From: Flavobacterium soyae
Lineage (GTDB): Bacteria; Bacteroidota; Bacteroidia; Flavobacteriales; Flavobacteriaceae
Reading direction: 5' to 3'
NCBI RefSeq assembly: GCF_021245985.1
Contig: NZ_JAJQXA010000001.1
Location: 1-64,000 of the forward strand
Length of the DNA stretch: 64,000 nt
This document shows positions 54,921 to 62,781 of this stretch, in pieces. Made by a program: the position numbers and the translations under genes. Below the pieces are notes generated by a model. It did not search any database. It was not told the DNA's origin and saw nothing but the letters and a program-made list of their open reading frames with translations. Position 1 is the first letter of the stretch, and every line of letters begins with the position of its first letter.

Positions 54921-56060
54921 ATGAACACATTCAAATCAATTTTTGAGCAATATAATTGGGATATTATTCAATCTAAAATATACCAAACCACATCAAAAGA
55001 TGTCGAGCGAACTTTGGCAAAAACCAAACTCAATCTCGATGATTTTTTGATTTTAATCTCCCCTATTGCTCAAAATTATTTAGAAGAAATGGCGCAGAAA
55101 TGCCATGAAATCACCAAAAAACGTTTCGGTAAAACGATCCAAATGTATGCGCCGTTATATTTGAGCAACGAATGTCAAAACATTTGTACTTATTGCGGTT
55201 TTAGTTTAGACAATAAAATCAAACGAAAAACACTCTCTGATGCAGAAATAAAACTCGAAGTCGAAGCTTTAAAAAAAACAGGCTTTGACCACGTTTTATT
55301 GGTAACAGGTGAAGCGAATTATACAGTTAATATTAATTATTTCCTCAACGCAATTGCTTTAATTCGCGAAGAGTTTTCGATTATTTCTGTTGAAGTACAA
55401 CCGCTTTCTACCGAAGATTATGAACGTTTACATAATGCCGGAGTATATTCGGTTTTAGTTTATCAGGAAACATATCATCAGGAAGTTTACAAAAAGTATC
55501 ATACAAAAGGCAAGAAATCAAATTTCGATTATAGGCTTGAAACTCCAGATCGAATTGGAACGGCGGGAATTCATAAAATTGGTTTAGGTGTTTTATTAGG
55601 TTTAGAAGACTGGCGAACCGACAGTTTTTTCAATGCGCTGCATTTAGATTATCTTCAAAAAAAATATTGGCAGACAAAATATTCCGTTTCTTTTCCGCGC
55701 CTCCGCCCCGCTGAAGGAATTATCGAACCAAATTTTATTATGGATGATAAAGATTTGACACAATTAATCTGCGCTTATCGTTTGTGGAATGAAGATCTTG
55801 AAATTTCGATTTCGACACGTGAAAACGAAAAATTCAGAAACAATATAATTCCAATTGGTGTTACGAGTATGAGTGCAGGATCAAGAACAAATCCGGGCGG
55901 TTATGTCGTTGATCCGCAATCTTTGGAACAATTCGAAATCAGTGATGAACGTTCTGCAGAAGAGATTTCAAAAATTATAAAAAATGCAGGTTATGAACCC
56001 GTTTGGAAGGACTGGGATAAAAGTTTTGGTTTAAATTCCAATATTAAAATCCCAATCTAA
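54921..56060 (+). CDS. thiH: 2-iminoacetate synthase ThiH
   Basis: 379 aa radical SAM enzyme that cleaves tyrosine to dehydroglycine for ThiG. SAM cluster CQNICTYCGF (Cys-x3-Cys-x2-Cys) near residue 85, then LLVTGEANYTV and LRPAEGIIEP. Starts 10 nt after the right arm of the inverted-repeat cassette, which now separates it from thiG. Confidence 0.95.
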   Translation: MNTFKSIFEQYNWDIIQSKIYQTTSKDVERTLAKTKLNLDDFLILISPIAQNYLEEMAQKCHEITKKRFGKTIQMYAPLYLSNECQNICTYCGFSLDNKIKRKTLSDAEIKLEVEALKKTGFDHVLLVTGEANYTVNINYFLNAIALIREEFSIISVEVQPLSTEDYERLHNAGVYSVLVYQETYHQEVYKKYHTKGKKSNFDYRLETPDRIGTAGIHKIGLGVLLGLEDWRTDSFFNALHLDYLQKKYWQTKYSVSFPRLRPAEGIIEPNFIMDDKDLTQLICAYRLWNEDLEISISTRENEKFRNNIIPIGVTSMSAGSRTNPGGYVVDPQSLEQFEISDERSAEEISKIIKNAGYEPVWKDWDKSFGLNSNIKIPI

Positions 56061-56089
56061 AATCAACAATCTAAAATCTAAAATCAAAA

Positions 56090-56800
56090 GTGAGCATTAT
56101 TAAAGAATTCCTCCGTTACAACAGACAAACTATTCTTCCTGAAATTGGCGATGAAGGTCAGGAAAAATTAAAAAAAGCACGAGTTTTAGTAATTGGTGCG
56201 GGTGGTTTGGGATGCCCAATTTTACAATATATTGCAACTGCCGGAGTTGGCTTTATAGGAATCATGGATTTTGATACGATCGAAATTCATAATCTCCACA
56301 GGCAGATTTTATATACTGAAAATGAAATTGGACAATTTAAAGCAATTGTGGCTAAAGATGTTGTTTCAAAGCTGAACCCGTTAATTGAAGTCGAGGCAAT
56401 TCAGGAAAAATTAACTTCTCAAAATGCATCAAAAATTATGCAGCAATATGATGTTATTGTTGATGGCTCAGATAATTTTGCAACAAGGTATTTGGTGAAT
56501 GATACTTGTGTTGAGCTAAACAAACCTTTAGTTTATGGAAGTATTTTAAAATTTGAAGGGCAAATTGCTGTTTTTAATCATAACGGAAGTAAAAACCTGC
56601 GTGATTTATTTCCAGAAATGCCCGACTCAAAAGATGTTCCGAATTGTAATTTGAATGGTGTTTTGGGAACTTTACCCGGAATTATTGGAAATATGATGGC
56701 GCACGAAACGCTCAAATTAATTTTAGAATTACCTTCTTTAAAAAATGAAATTATAATTTTTAATACCCTAAACTGGAATTTTACGAAACTGAATTTCTAG
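56090..56800 (+). CDS. thiF: ThiF/MoeB-family ThiS adenylyltransferase
   Basis: 236 aa with GTG start. E1-like fold: VLVIGAGGLGCPILQYIATA nucleotide-binding loop, DTIEIHNLHRQIL, VDGSDNFATRYLVND, and PNCNLNGVLGTLPGIIG with a conserved Cys. The zinc CxxC pairs of E. coli ThiF are missing, and there is no rhodanese domain. Position at the end of the thi operon points to ThiS as substrate. Overlaps the convergent MOSC gene by 4 nt. Confidence 0.9.
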   Translation: MSIIKEFLRYNRQTILPEIGDEGQEKLKKARVLVIGAGGLGCPILQYIATAGVGFIGIMDFDTIEIHNLHRQILYTENEIGQFKAIVAKDVVSKLNPLIEVEAIQEKLTSQNASKIMQQYDVIVDGSDNFATRYLVNDTCVELNKPLVYGSILKFEGQIAVFNHNGSKNLRDLFPEMPDSKDVPNCNLNGVLGTLPGIIGNMMAHETLKLILELPSLKNEIIIFNTLNWNFTKLNF

Positions 56801-57591
56801 AAAACAAGTGCGTCTCCAACCTTAATATTTCCTGCATTCAAACTCACGAGATTAGTCCCAAATAAAACGGAATTATCTACATTTCTATACTTACTTAAGG
56901 TTTTTAAAGGTTCTTTTTTTAAACGTCCATTTTCTGGATCATTATTAACCATAATGCATCTTCCGCAAGGTTTTATGTTTTTAAATTGAACTTCTCCAAT
57001 CTTGAAAGTATTAAAGCCATCTTCCTCATGTTCATTTTGACTGCTGATTACAATATTTGGACGAAATCTTTTTATGGTGATTTTTTCATCGAGTTTATCA
57101 TTCAAAAAATCCAGGCTTTTTGATCCAATTAATAAATAAGGATAACCGTCAGCCAAACTCACATTAAAAGTTTCTTTTAATCTCGAACTTTCATGTTTGC
57201 GGCTTCCAATTTTTATGATTTTGACTAGTTTACATTCAAAACCCAGATGCTGGCTAAACCATTTTGATGCAGCATGATTTACCTCAACAACTTCACTTTT
57301 ATCATCCCAAACATTAACTTTTATGACGTTTTCCAAATGTTCGTTTATAGAAAATTCATGCTTTTGATCCTGAAAAGTAATACTGATTTTTCCATCTGAA
57401 ATCTGCGGATAAAACTGGCTCATAATCCGATGTTCTCTTTGCGTTATCATTTGATTATCAGCATCAATCAACATCCATCTACGATCGTTTTCGAATCCCA
57501 TTTCTTCGGCCAGAGCAGATTGAACACTAATTCCCGCCAGGCTTTTTATCGGATAAATATAAATTTCTTTTACAACATGAACTGCACTCAT
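56797..57591 (-). CDS. MOSC domain protein
   Basis: 264 aa. MOSC_N beta-barrel at 5-120 (IYPIKSLAGISVQSALAEEM, DRRWMLIDADNQMITQRE), then a MOSC domain with RPNIVI and KPCGRCIMVNNDPENG (conserved Cys). The family binds molybdenum cofactor and acts in N-hydroxylated compound reduction or sulfur transfer. Lies 2 nt after aat in the same direction, so probably co-transcribed. Confidence 0.9.
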   Translation of the reverse strand: MSAVHVVKEIYIYPIKSLAGISVQSALAEEMGFENDRRWMLIDADNQMITQREHRIMSQFYPQISDGKISITFQDQKHEFSINEHLENVIKVNVWDDKSEVVEVNHAASKWFSQHLGFECKLVKIIKIGSRKHESSRLKETFNVSLADGYPYLLIGSKSLDFLNDKLDEKITIKRFRPNIVISSQNEHEEDGFNTFKIGEVQFKNIKPCGRCIMVNNDPENGRLKKEPLKTLSKYRNVDNSVLFGTNLVSLNAGNIKVGDALVF

Positions 57592-57593
57592 TT

Positions 57594-58232
57594 TTATTTA
57601 CTTTTTAAAATGGACATAAATTCGTCACGATCAATTTCGCGACATCCTAAACTATCTAAATGCGGGTTATAAACCTGGCAGTCTAATAATTTATAATTCT
57701 CTTTTTTTAAATGATTTACCAAATATATAAATCCTACTTTTGAAGCATTTGATACTTTAGAAAACATACTTTCACCACAAAAAACATGGCCTAAATCTAT
57801 TCCGTACAAACCGCCTACTAAAACTTCATCCTGCCAAACCTCAACAGATTTTGCAATTCCCTCTTTATGGAGTTCGCAATAAGCTTCGATCATTTCATCA
57901 GAAATCCAGGTTCCGTCCTGACCGTCGCGCAATATCTTTTGGCAGTTTAAAATTACATCTTTAAAAGAGGTATTAAAAGTAACAGTAAAAATATTCCTGT
58001 TCAAAATGTTACGCATGCTTTTAGAAACAATTAATTCATCTAAAAACAAAACCATACGCGGATCCGGGGCCCACCAAAGAATCGATTCACCCTCGTTAAA
58101 CCACGGAAAAATTCCGTTGTTATACGCCAATTTTAATCGTTCCGGGCTCAAATCACCGCCAACGGCCAGAATACCTTCTTCATCGGCTTCTGAAACGGGT
58201 GGAAAATATAAATTATCAAATAGAAAATACAT
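57594..58232 (-). CDS. aat: Leucyl/phenylalanyl-tRNA-protein transferase
   Basis: 212 aa. Family signatures NGIFPWFNEGESILWWAPDP, GQDGTWISDEMIEAYCELH, GGLYGIDLGHVFCGESMFS. Adds Leu or Phe to N-terminal Arg/Lys of proteins to mark them for ClpAP/ClpS degradation. Upstream of the MOSC gene. Confidence 0.96.
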   Translation of the reverse strand: MYFLFDNLYFPPVSEADEEGILAVGGDLSPERLKLAYNNGIFPWFNEGESILWWAPDPRMVLFLDELIVSKSMRNILNRNIFTVTFNTSFKDVILNCQKILRDGQDGTWISDEMIEAYCELHKEGIAKSVEVWQDEVLVGGLYGIDLGHVFCGESMFSKVSNASKVGFIYLVNHLKKENYKLLDCQVYNPHLDSLGCREIDRDEFMSILKSK

Positions 58233-58315
58233 TTTTTTTAAATAATCAATTTTTAAATTCCAATATAAATTGAAATCTCAATACTGAAATTCCAAATTCC
58301 AAAATTCTGCAGTCT

Positions 58316-58419
58316 TGTCATTTCGACCGTAGGGAGAAATCGCACAAGCAATTCTACAACGTGAATCGACAATCTTTGACGAGTTTCGTGTGCGATTTCT
58401 CCCTACGGTCGAAATGACA
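58316..58419. repeat. 31-bp perfect inverted repeat, tgtcatttcgaccg type
   Basis: Left arm 58316-58346 (tgtcatttcgaccgtaggga and on) and right arm 58389-58419 are exact reverse complements, with a 42-nt loop. Extended on both sides by near-matching agtct. Flanked by aattccaa-rich stretches. The 282-bp gap 58233-58514 holds nothing else I can see. Typical of a non-autonomous palindromic intergenic repeat. Confidence 0.85.
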
Positions 58420-58514
58420 GACTTTGTGCTTAAACTTTATATAAAAAATTCCAAATCCCAAATTCAAGCGAATGAATTGGAATTTGGAATTTATGTTTTA
58501 AAATTTAAACTTTC

Positions 58515-58886
58515 TTAGAACGGTAAATCGTCTGGTTCTTCTTCGTTTAAATTTGCAGCTGGGGCAAAAGCTTCTGCAGCAGGAACTGACGGAGTTTGTG
58601 CAGGACCTTCTGGTGCCATTCTTTCGATTCTCCAGCCTTGAATACTATTGAAATATCTGGTTTCTCCTTGCGGATTAACCCATTCTCTTCCTCTTAAATT
58701 GATAGAAACTTTTACTGCCTCTCCTAGTTTATAGCTGCTTAATAAATCGCATTTATCTTGTGTAAATTCGATTAAAATGTGCTGTGGATATTGCTCATCT
58801 GTAGTAACTACTAATTCTCTTTTTTTGAATGAAGCACTAACTTGCTGCTCAGGATTAACCACTTTTACTTTTCCTATAACTTCCAT
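58515..58886 (-). CDS. DUF3127 protein with SSB-like acidic tail
   Basis: 123 aa. Residues 1-95 form a small beta-rich DUF3127 domain, probably OB-like (VIGKVKVVNPEQQVSASFKK, YPQHILIEFTQDKCDLL, VSINLRGREWVNPQGETRYF). A Pro/Ala-rich linker follows, ending in NLNEEEPDDLPF. That end matches the DDxPF tip by which SSB recruits partner proteins. A nucleic-acid-binding role is inferred from this likeness; the domain function is not established. Confidence 0.85.
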   Translation of the reverse strand: MEVIGKVKVVNPEQQVSASFKKRELVVTTDEQYPQHILIEFTQDKCDLLSSYKLGEAVKVSINLRGREWVNPQGETRYFNSIQGWRIERMAPEGPAQTPSVPAAEAFAPAANLNEEEPDDLPF

Positions 58887-58915
58887 CTTCGTCTATAATT
58901 AAATTGTTTCTATTC

Positions 58916-59791
58916 TTATTTTTTAGCTAAAAGCACTTTCCATGCCGATTCTATATCATCATTATTCAGATATTTTTTGGCTTCTAAGTGTATTTTTTCC
59001 TGATCATCTGAGCTTAAAACTCCTTTTACAGAAAAATTTTCTTTCACAAATATACTAACTTCTTCTTTTGTAGGCAAGGCTTCTATATTTCCTAATTTTC
59101 CAAGGTCATTCCCATTAAACACAGGGCTTTGTTTAATAAAATCAGGAATTACATCAACCCCAACACCTAAAGTTGTCAGCGGTTTTGGCACTTCAAAAAG
59201 CCCCTCATTCGATCTTGAATACCAATTTGCCCCGAGTCTTGAAACCAAATCTATTTTATGCTGATCGATTGCTCCGTTTTCATCTAAAATTGATTCATGA
59301 ATATGAATTTTTACTACTTCACACAAAATCAAATTTCCTGCTCCTCCTTCTGTTCCTAACGGAATAATCTGCGTTATCTTGCATTCAAACTGAACTGGAG
59401 ATTCTTTTACGCGATAGGGTTTTACTAAATCTGACGGAACCTGCGTTAAACCTGCTTTTATAAATTCATTTACACCTTCTCCATACTCTGTACTTGCTAA
59501 CGAAGTCTGCTGTACCAAATCATAATTTACTACATTTATTACAACTTCACGAGTTGCCTCTGCATTAATTAAAGTATGTTTTACGGTATTGTCACGCACA
59601 CGTCTTGAAGGTGAAAAAACCAGAATTGGCGGATTAGCACTAAAGACGTTAAAGAAACTAAATGGCGACAAATTTGGAATTCCCTTCTTGCTTATTGTAC
59701 TTGCAAAAGCAATTGGCCGCGGCCCTACCGAACTTTGCAAATAAGCGTGCAGCTGGGGCGTTGATATTTCTTTTGGATTGATGCTAATCAT
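58916..59791 (-). CDS. Flavin reductase-like (flavoredoxin) domain protein
   Basis: 291 aa. FMN-binding split barrel: YLQSSVGPRPIAFASTISKK at the start, NLSPFSFFNVFSANPPILVF, KHTLINAEATREVVINVV and a loop with EYGEGVNEF. Family members bind FMN and may reduce flavin or partners. The C-terminal 70 residues are an extra helical part. Just upstream of the DUF3127 gene and in the same direction. Confidence 0.88.
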   Translation of the reverse strand: MISINPKEISTPQLHAYLQSSVGPRPIAFASTISKKGIPNLSPFSFFNVFSANPPILVFSPSRRVRDNTVKHTLINAEATREVVINVVNYDLVQQTSLASTEYGEGVNEFIKAGLTQVPSDLVKPYRVKESPVQFECKITQIIPLGTEGGAGNLILCEVVKIHIHESILDENGAIDQHKIDLVSRLGANWYSRSNEGLFEVPKPLTTLGVGVDVIPDFIKQSPVFNGNDLGKLGNIEALPTKEEVSIFVKENFSVKGVLSSDDQEKIHLEAKKYLNNDDIESAWKVLLAKK

Positions 59792-59952
59792 AATTTTCTA
59801 GTTTAACCGAACCTCATTTCGGTCATACAAAAGTAGAGAAATCGTTCAATTCAAAGAAATAGTTTTAGAAGATAAAAACAAAAAATCTTTTAAAGCCCTG
59901 CAAAATATAAAATGTGTTAATTTCGTTATATTTATACCTCAAAAATTAATTT

Positions 59953-61107
59953 ATGCGTTTTTCTGAAAGTAGAAATACAACTCGCTGGGTCATAATTCTT
60001 ATTTCCTTTTCAATCATTACTTTGATTCTTTGGAATACCTATACATTTTTCCAAATTTTTAAAAATGAGCAGCGATTAAAAATGAATCTTTGGGCTAATG
60101 CGCAAAAAAAAATTATCAACTCAGATGAAGATACTGATCTTGATTTGCCGCTTGAAATCATAAATAACAACACTTCGGTTCCTGTAATGCTGGTGATGTA
60201 TGATAAAATTATCAATTCTGTAAATGTTCCTGAACATATTATAAACGACAAAAAAGAATCGATATCATTTTTAAATACGCTGAAAAGTGAAAATGACCCC
60301 ATTATAATTGAGTATGCACCGGGAAAGTTTCAACAAATGTATTATGGAAACTCTGCTTTGCTCAACAAACTTAAATATTATCCTGTCGCTCTGTTATTAA
60401 TCATTTTTTTGTGCGGTGCTCTAATTTACAATTTTTATAAAAGCACTAAAATGGCAACGCAGAATAAATTATGGGCGGGAATGGCAAAGGAAACGGCACA
60501 TCAAATTGGTACACCTTTATCTTCTTTAATTGGATGGGTTGAGATTTTAAAAACCGAAGAAATTGACCAATCGATAACCATAGAGATTCAAAAAGATGTT
60601 GAACGTTTGCAAACTATAACAGATCGTTTTTCTAAAATTGGCTCTGTTCCTGTTTTGGAGCCGCACGATATTGTCAACGAAACTTTAAACACATATGAAT
60701 ATTTACAATCTCGTTTTTCTAAGCAGGTTTCATTCTCCTATCAAGTTCCCGAAAAACTTATTTTTACTTTAATTAACCCAACGCTTCACAGCTGGACGAT
60801 TGAAAACTTAGTCAAAAATGCGATTGATGCAATGAAAGGAAAAGGAAGTCTGGAGCTTGCGATCGAACAGGATTCTCACCATGTAAAAATAAACGTGAAA
60901 GATTCCGGAAGCGGGATTTCAAAAAAACAATTCAAAACTATTTTTGAACCTGGCTTCACGACAAAAAAACGCGGCTGGGGATTAGGGCTTTCTTTGACTA
61001 AAAGAATTGTCGAAGAATATCATAATGGAAATATTAAGGTTTTACATTCTGAAATTGGAAAAGGAACTACTTTTCAAATCAGTTATAAAATAGTTGATCC
61101 TCTTTAA
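59953..61107 (+). CDS. Orphan sensor histidine kinase
   Basis: 384 aa. Helices at about 12-33 and 137-157 flank a periplasmic segment. The H-box is KETAHQIGTPLSSLIGW, N-box IENLVKNAIDAM, G-boxes KDSGSGI and GWGLGLSLTKRIVEEY. No HAMP-type linker is obvious, and no response regulator adjoins it in the window. Partner and signal unknown. A terminator hairpin follows at 61119-61154. Confidence 0.92.
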   Translation: MRFSESRNTTRWVIILISFSIITLILWNTYTFFQIFKNEQRLKMNLWANAQKKIINSDEDTDLDLPLEIINNNTSVPVMLVMYDKIINSVNVPEHIINDKKESISFLNTLKSENDPIIIEYAPGKFQQMYYGNSALLNKLKYYPVALLLIIFLCGALIYNFYKSTKMATQNKLWAGMAKETAHQIGTPLSSLIGWVEILKTEEIDQSITIEIQKDVERLQTITDRFSKIGSVPVLEPHDIVNETLNTYEYLQSRFSKQVSFSYQVPEKLIFTLINPTLHSWTIENLVKNAIDAMKGKGSLELAIEQDSHHVKINVKDSGSGISKKQFKTIFEPGFTTKKRGWGLGLSLTKRIVEEYHNGNIKVLHSEIGKGTTFQISYKIVDPL

Positions 61108-61118
61108 AAACAGAAATA

Positions 61119-61154
61119 AAAAACACCAGCTCATAATTCTGAATTGGTGTTTTT
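61119..61154 (+). terminator. Terminator after the orphan histidine kinase
   Basis: Stem aaaaacacca (61119-61128) with tggtgttttt (61145-61154), then further T. Confidence 0.85.
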
Positions 61155-61200
61155 TTTTGCATTGACAAGACTCCGACTTCGTTCAGTCTGACAGTTATTT

Positions 61201-61590
61201 TTAAAGATTTGCCTGAATGTCTTTTGCTAAATCTTCAAATTCTTCTTTTGAAAGAGAAACTTTATTTTGAAAACGCATTTCATCCATATGGTTTAACGGA
61301 ATCAAATGTACGTGTGCATGAGGAACTTCTAAACCTACAACTGCAATTCCGATTCTTTTGCAGGGAACCGTTTTTTCAAGTGCAGCCGCAACTTTTTTAG
61401 AAAATTTCATCAAACCTAAATACAGTTCGTCATCCATATCAAAAATTTTGTCTATTTCTTGTTTCGGAATACAAAGTGTGTGTCCTTTAGCATTTGGGTT
61501 AACATCTAAAAAAGCTAAAAAATTATCATCTTCAGCAATTTTATATGCAGGAATCTCTCCGTTTACTATTTTAGTGAATATGCTGCTCAT
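61201..61590 (-). CDS. HIT family hydrolase
   Basis: 129 aa. HIT motif HAHVHLIPL near residue 96 and the N-terminal FTKIVNGEIPAYKIAEDD match Hint-type HIT proteins, which hydrolyse purine nucleoside phosphoramidates. Downstream of greA in the same direction, but a repeat-rich 100-nt gap separates them. Confidence 0.94.
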   Translation of the reverse strand: MSSIFTKIVNGEIPAYKIAEDDNFLAFLDVNPNAKGHTLCIPKQEIDKIFDMDDELYLGLMKFSKKVAAALEKTVPCKRIGIAVVGLEVPHAHVHLIPLNHMDEMRFQNKVSLSKEEFEDLAKDIQANL

Positions 61591-61592
61591 TG

Positions 61593-61690
61593 TTTAATCG
61601 TTTAACTGTTTATCCGGTTAACCGATTAAACAAATAAACGGTTAAACTTTTTAAAATCTTAATAGTGTGATTGCTTCGTTCCTCGCAATG
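61593..61690. repeat. Nested inverted repeats and dispersed-element copy between HIT and greA genes
   Basis: gtttaactgtttat (61600-61613) faces ataaacggttaaac (61634-61647), 13 of 14 pairing, around the palindrome cggttaaccg (61615-61624), with tttaatcg/cgattaaa also paired. At 61671-61690 ttgcttcgttcctcgcaatg is a copy of the 39537 element. Confidence 0.65.
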
Positions 61691-61692
61691 GC

Positions 61693-62169
61693 TTAGTCTC
61701 TTGAGATTTCCAGAATTTCAAATTTCAAAACACCGTTTGGTACTGTAATTTCAGCTACTTCACCAACAGATTTTCCTAATAAACCTTTTCCAATAGGAGA
61801 AGTTACAGAAATTTTTCCTGTTTTTAAATCTGCTTCACTTTCTGCAACAAGTGTATATTTCATTTCCATTCCGTTGCCTTGGTTTTTAATTTTTACATTA
61901 GAAAGCACCAAAACTTTCGAAACATCTAATTGTGATTCGTCAATTAATCTTGCGTTAGAATATACTTCTTCTAACTTAGCAATTCTCATTTCTAATAAAC
62001 CCTGCGCTTCTTTTGCAGCATCATATTCGGCATTTTCAGATAAATCGCCTTTGTCTCTTGCCTCTGCTATATCTTGAGATGCCTTAGGACGCATTACGCT
62101 TTTTAAATGCTCCAACTCATCTTTCAATTTTTTTAATCCCTCTGCGGTATAATAAGATACTTTACTCAT
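61693..62169 (-). CDS. greA: Transcription elongation factor GreA
   Basis: 158 aa, usual length. N-terminal coiled coil (LKKLKDELEHLKSVMRPK, DKGDLSENAEYDAAKEAQG with tip acidic residues) and the C-terminal FKBP-like domain (ISVTSPIGKGLLGKSVGEVA). Rescues backtracked RNA polymerase. The leader (62170-62220) holds a terminator-like hairpin. Confidence 0.97.
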   Translation of the reverse strand: MSKVSYYTAEGLKKLKDELEHLKSVMRPKASQDIAEARDKGDLSENAEYDAAKEAQGLLEMRIAKLEEVYSNARLIDESQLDVSKVLVLSNVKIKNQGNGMEMKYTLVAESEADLKTGKISVTSPIGKGLLGKSVGEVAEITVPNGVLKFEILEISRD

Positions 62170-62192
62170 AACTTCATCGTTTACATAAATAG

Positions 62193-62218
62193 AAAAAATC
62201 CCATCGGGACGGGATTTT
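62193..62218 (-). terminator. Terminator-like hairpin in the greA leader (possible attenuator)
   Basis: Minus-strand AAAATCCC (62218-62211) pairs with GGGATTTT (62202-62195) around an 8-nt loop, followed by further T to give a T6 run. It lies between the -7 box at 62225-62232 and the greA ATG at 62169. No minus-strand gene upstream needs it. Confidence 0.75.
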
Positions 62219-62224
62219 GTATTA

Positions 62225-62250
62225 CAAATATACTATTATTTTTAATAGTA
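62225..62250 (-). promoter_or_regulatory. greA promoter with overlapping inverted repeat
   Basis: Minus-strand -7 TATATTTG (62232-62225), predicted start near 62220. Instead of a -33 TTTG an 8-bp inverted repeat tactatta/taatagta (62231-62238 and 62243-62250) abuts the box and could be an operator. Confidence 0.55.
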
Positions 62251-62293
62251 CATAATTATATGTTAATCATATAAAAATCAAATCTAAATAAAT

Positions 62294-62301
62294 TATTTTT
62301 G
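62294..62301 (+). promoter_or_regulatory. -7 element of the Rieske-like lipoprotein gene
   Basis: TATTTTTG, 24 nt before the ATG at 62325. No clear -33. Confidence 0.55.
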
Positions 62302-62324
62302 TTTAACTAATTCTTATTAAAATA

Positions 62325-62738
62325 ATGAAAAAAATCTGGCTCTTAATTCTTTTCGTTTCTGCGCTTGTTGCATGCAGCGACAGCGAACGCAGTAATAAAA
62401 ACCCTTATATACCTAATTACACCGTTAATTTGTCTGTAGACATGAACCTGCCTGCTTATTCAAATCTTAAATTTGTAAGTAACGGTGTTATTGTTCCTAA
62501 TTACGGAGCAAAAGGAATTATTATTTTTAATGCAGGAAGTGGTTATAATGCATTTGATGCAGCATGCCCTAATCAAGAATTAACTTCTTGTGTTGCAATG
62601 ACCATTGATGGTATAAATGCCGTATGTTCGTGTGATAAAACTTCTTATAGTTTGTTTACCGGACTTGGAGGAAAAGAATATCCGCTAAAACAATATAAAG
62701 TTCAGGTAACCGGAACTGTGATTCACGTTTACAATTAA
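62325..62738 (+). CDS. Lipoprotein with degenerate Rieske-like domain
   Basis: 137 aa. Signal peptide II ends LVACSDSE (Cys17). The later pattern FNAGSGYNAFDAACPNQE, then CVAMTIDGINAVCSCDKTSY and FTGLGGKEYPLKQYKVQV, follows the layout of a Rieske domain (CxH ... CxxH), but His is replaced by Asn and Asp. The four Cys remain. It is therefore unlikely to hold a normal [2Fe-2S] Rieske cluster. The assignment to the Rieske fold is inference by pattern. Confidence 0.75.
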   Translation: MKKIWLLILFVSALVACSDSERSNKNPYIPNYTVNLSVDMNLPAYSNLKFVSNGVIVPNYGAKGIIIFNAGSGYNAFDAACPNQELTSCVAMTIDGINAVCSCDKTSYSLFTGLGGKEYPLKQYKVQVTGTVIHVYN

Positions 62739-62744
62739 AAATAA

Positions 62745-62776
62745 AAAAGCCTGAAAGTTTAAATTTTCAGGCTTTT
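62745..62776. terminator. Bidirectional terminator between lipoprotein and TonB receptor genes
   Basis: Stem gcctgaaa (62749-62756) with tttcaggc (62765-62772), A-run before and T4 after. Ends both convergent genes. Confidence 0.88.
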
Positions 62777-62781
62777 ATTTT

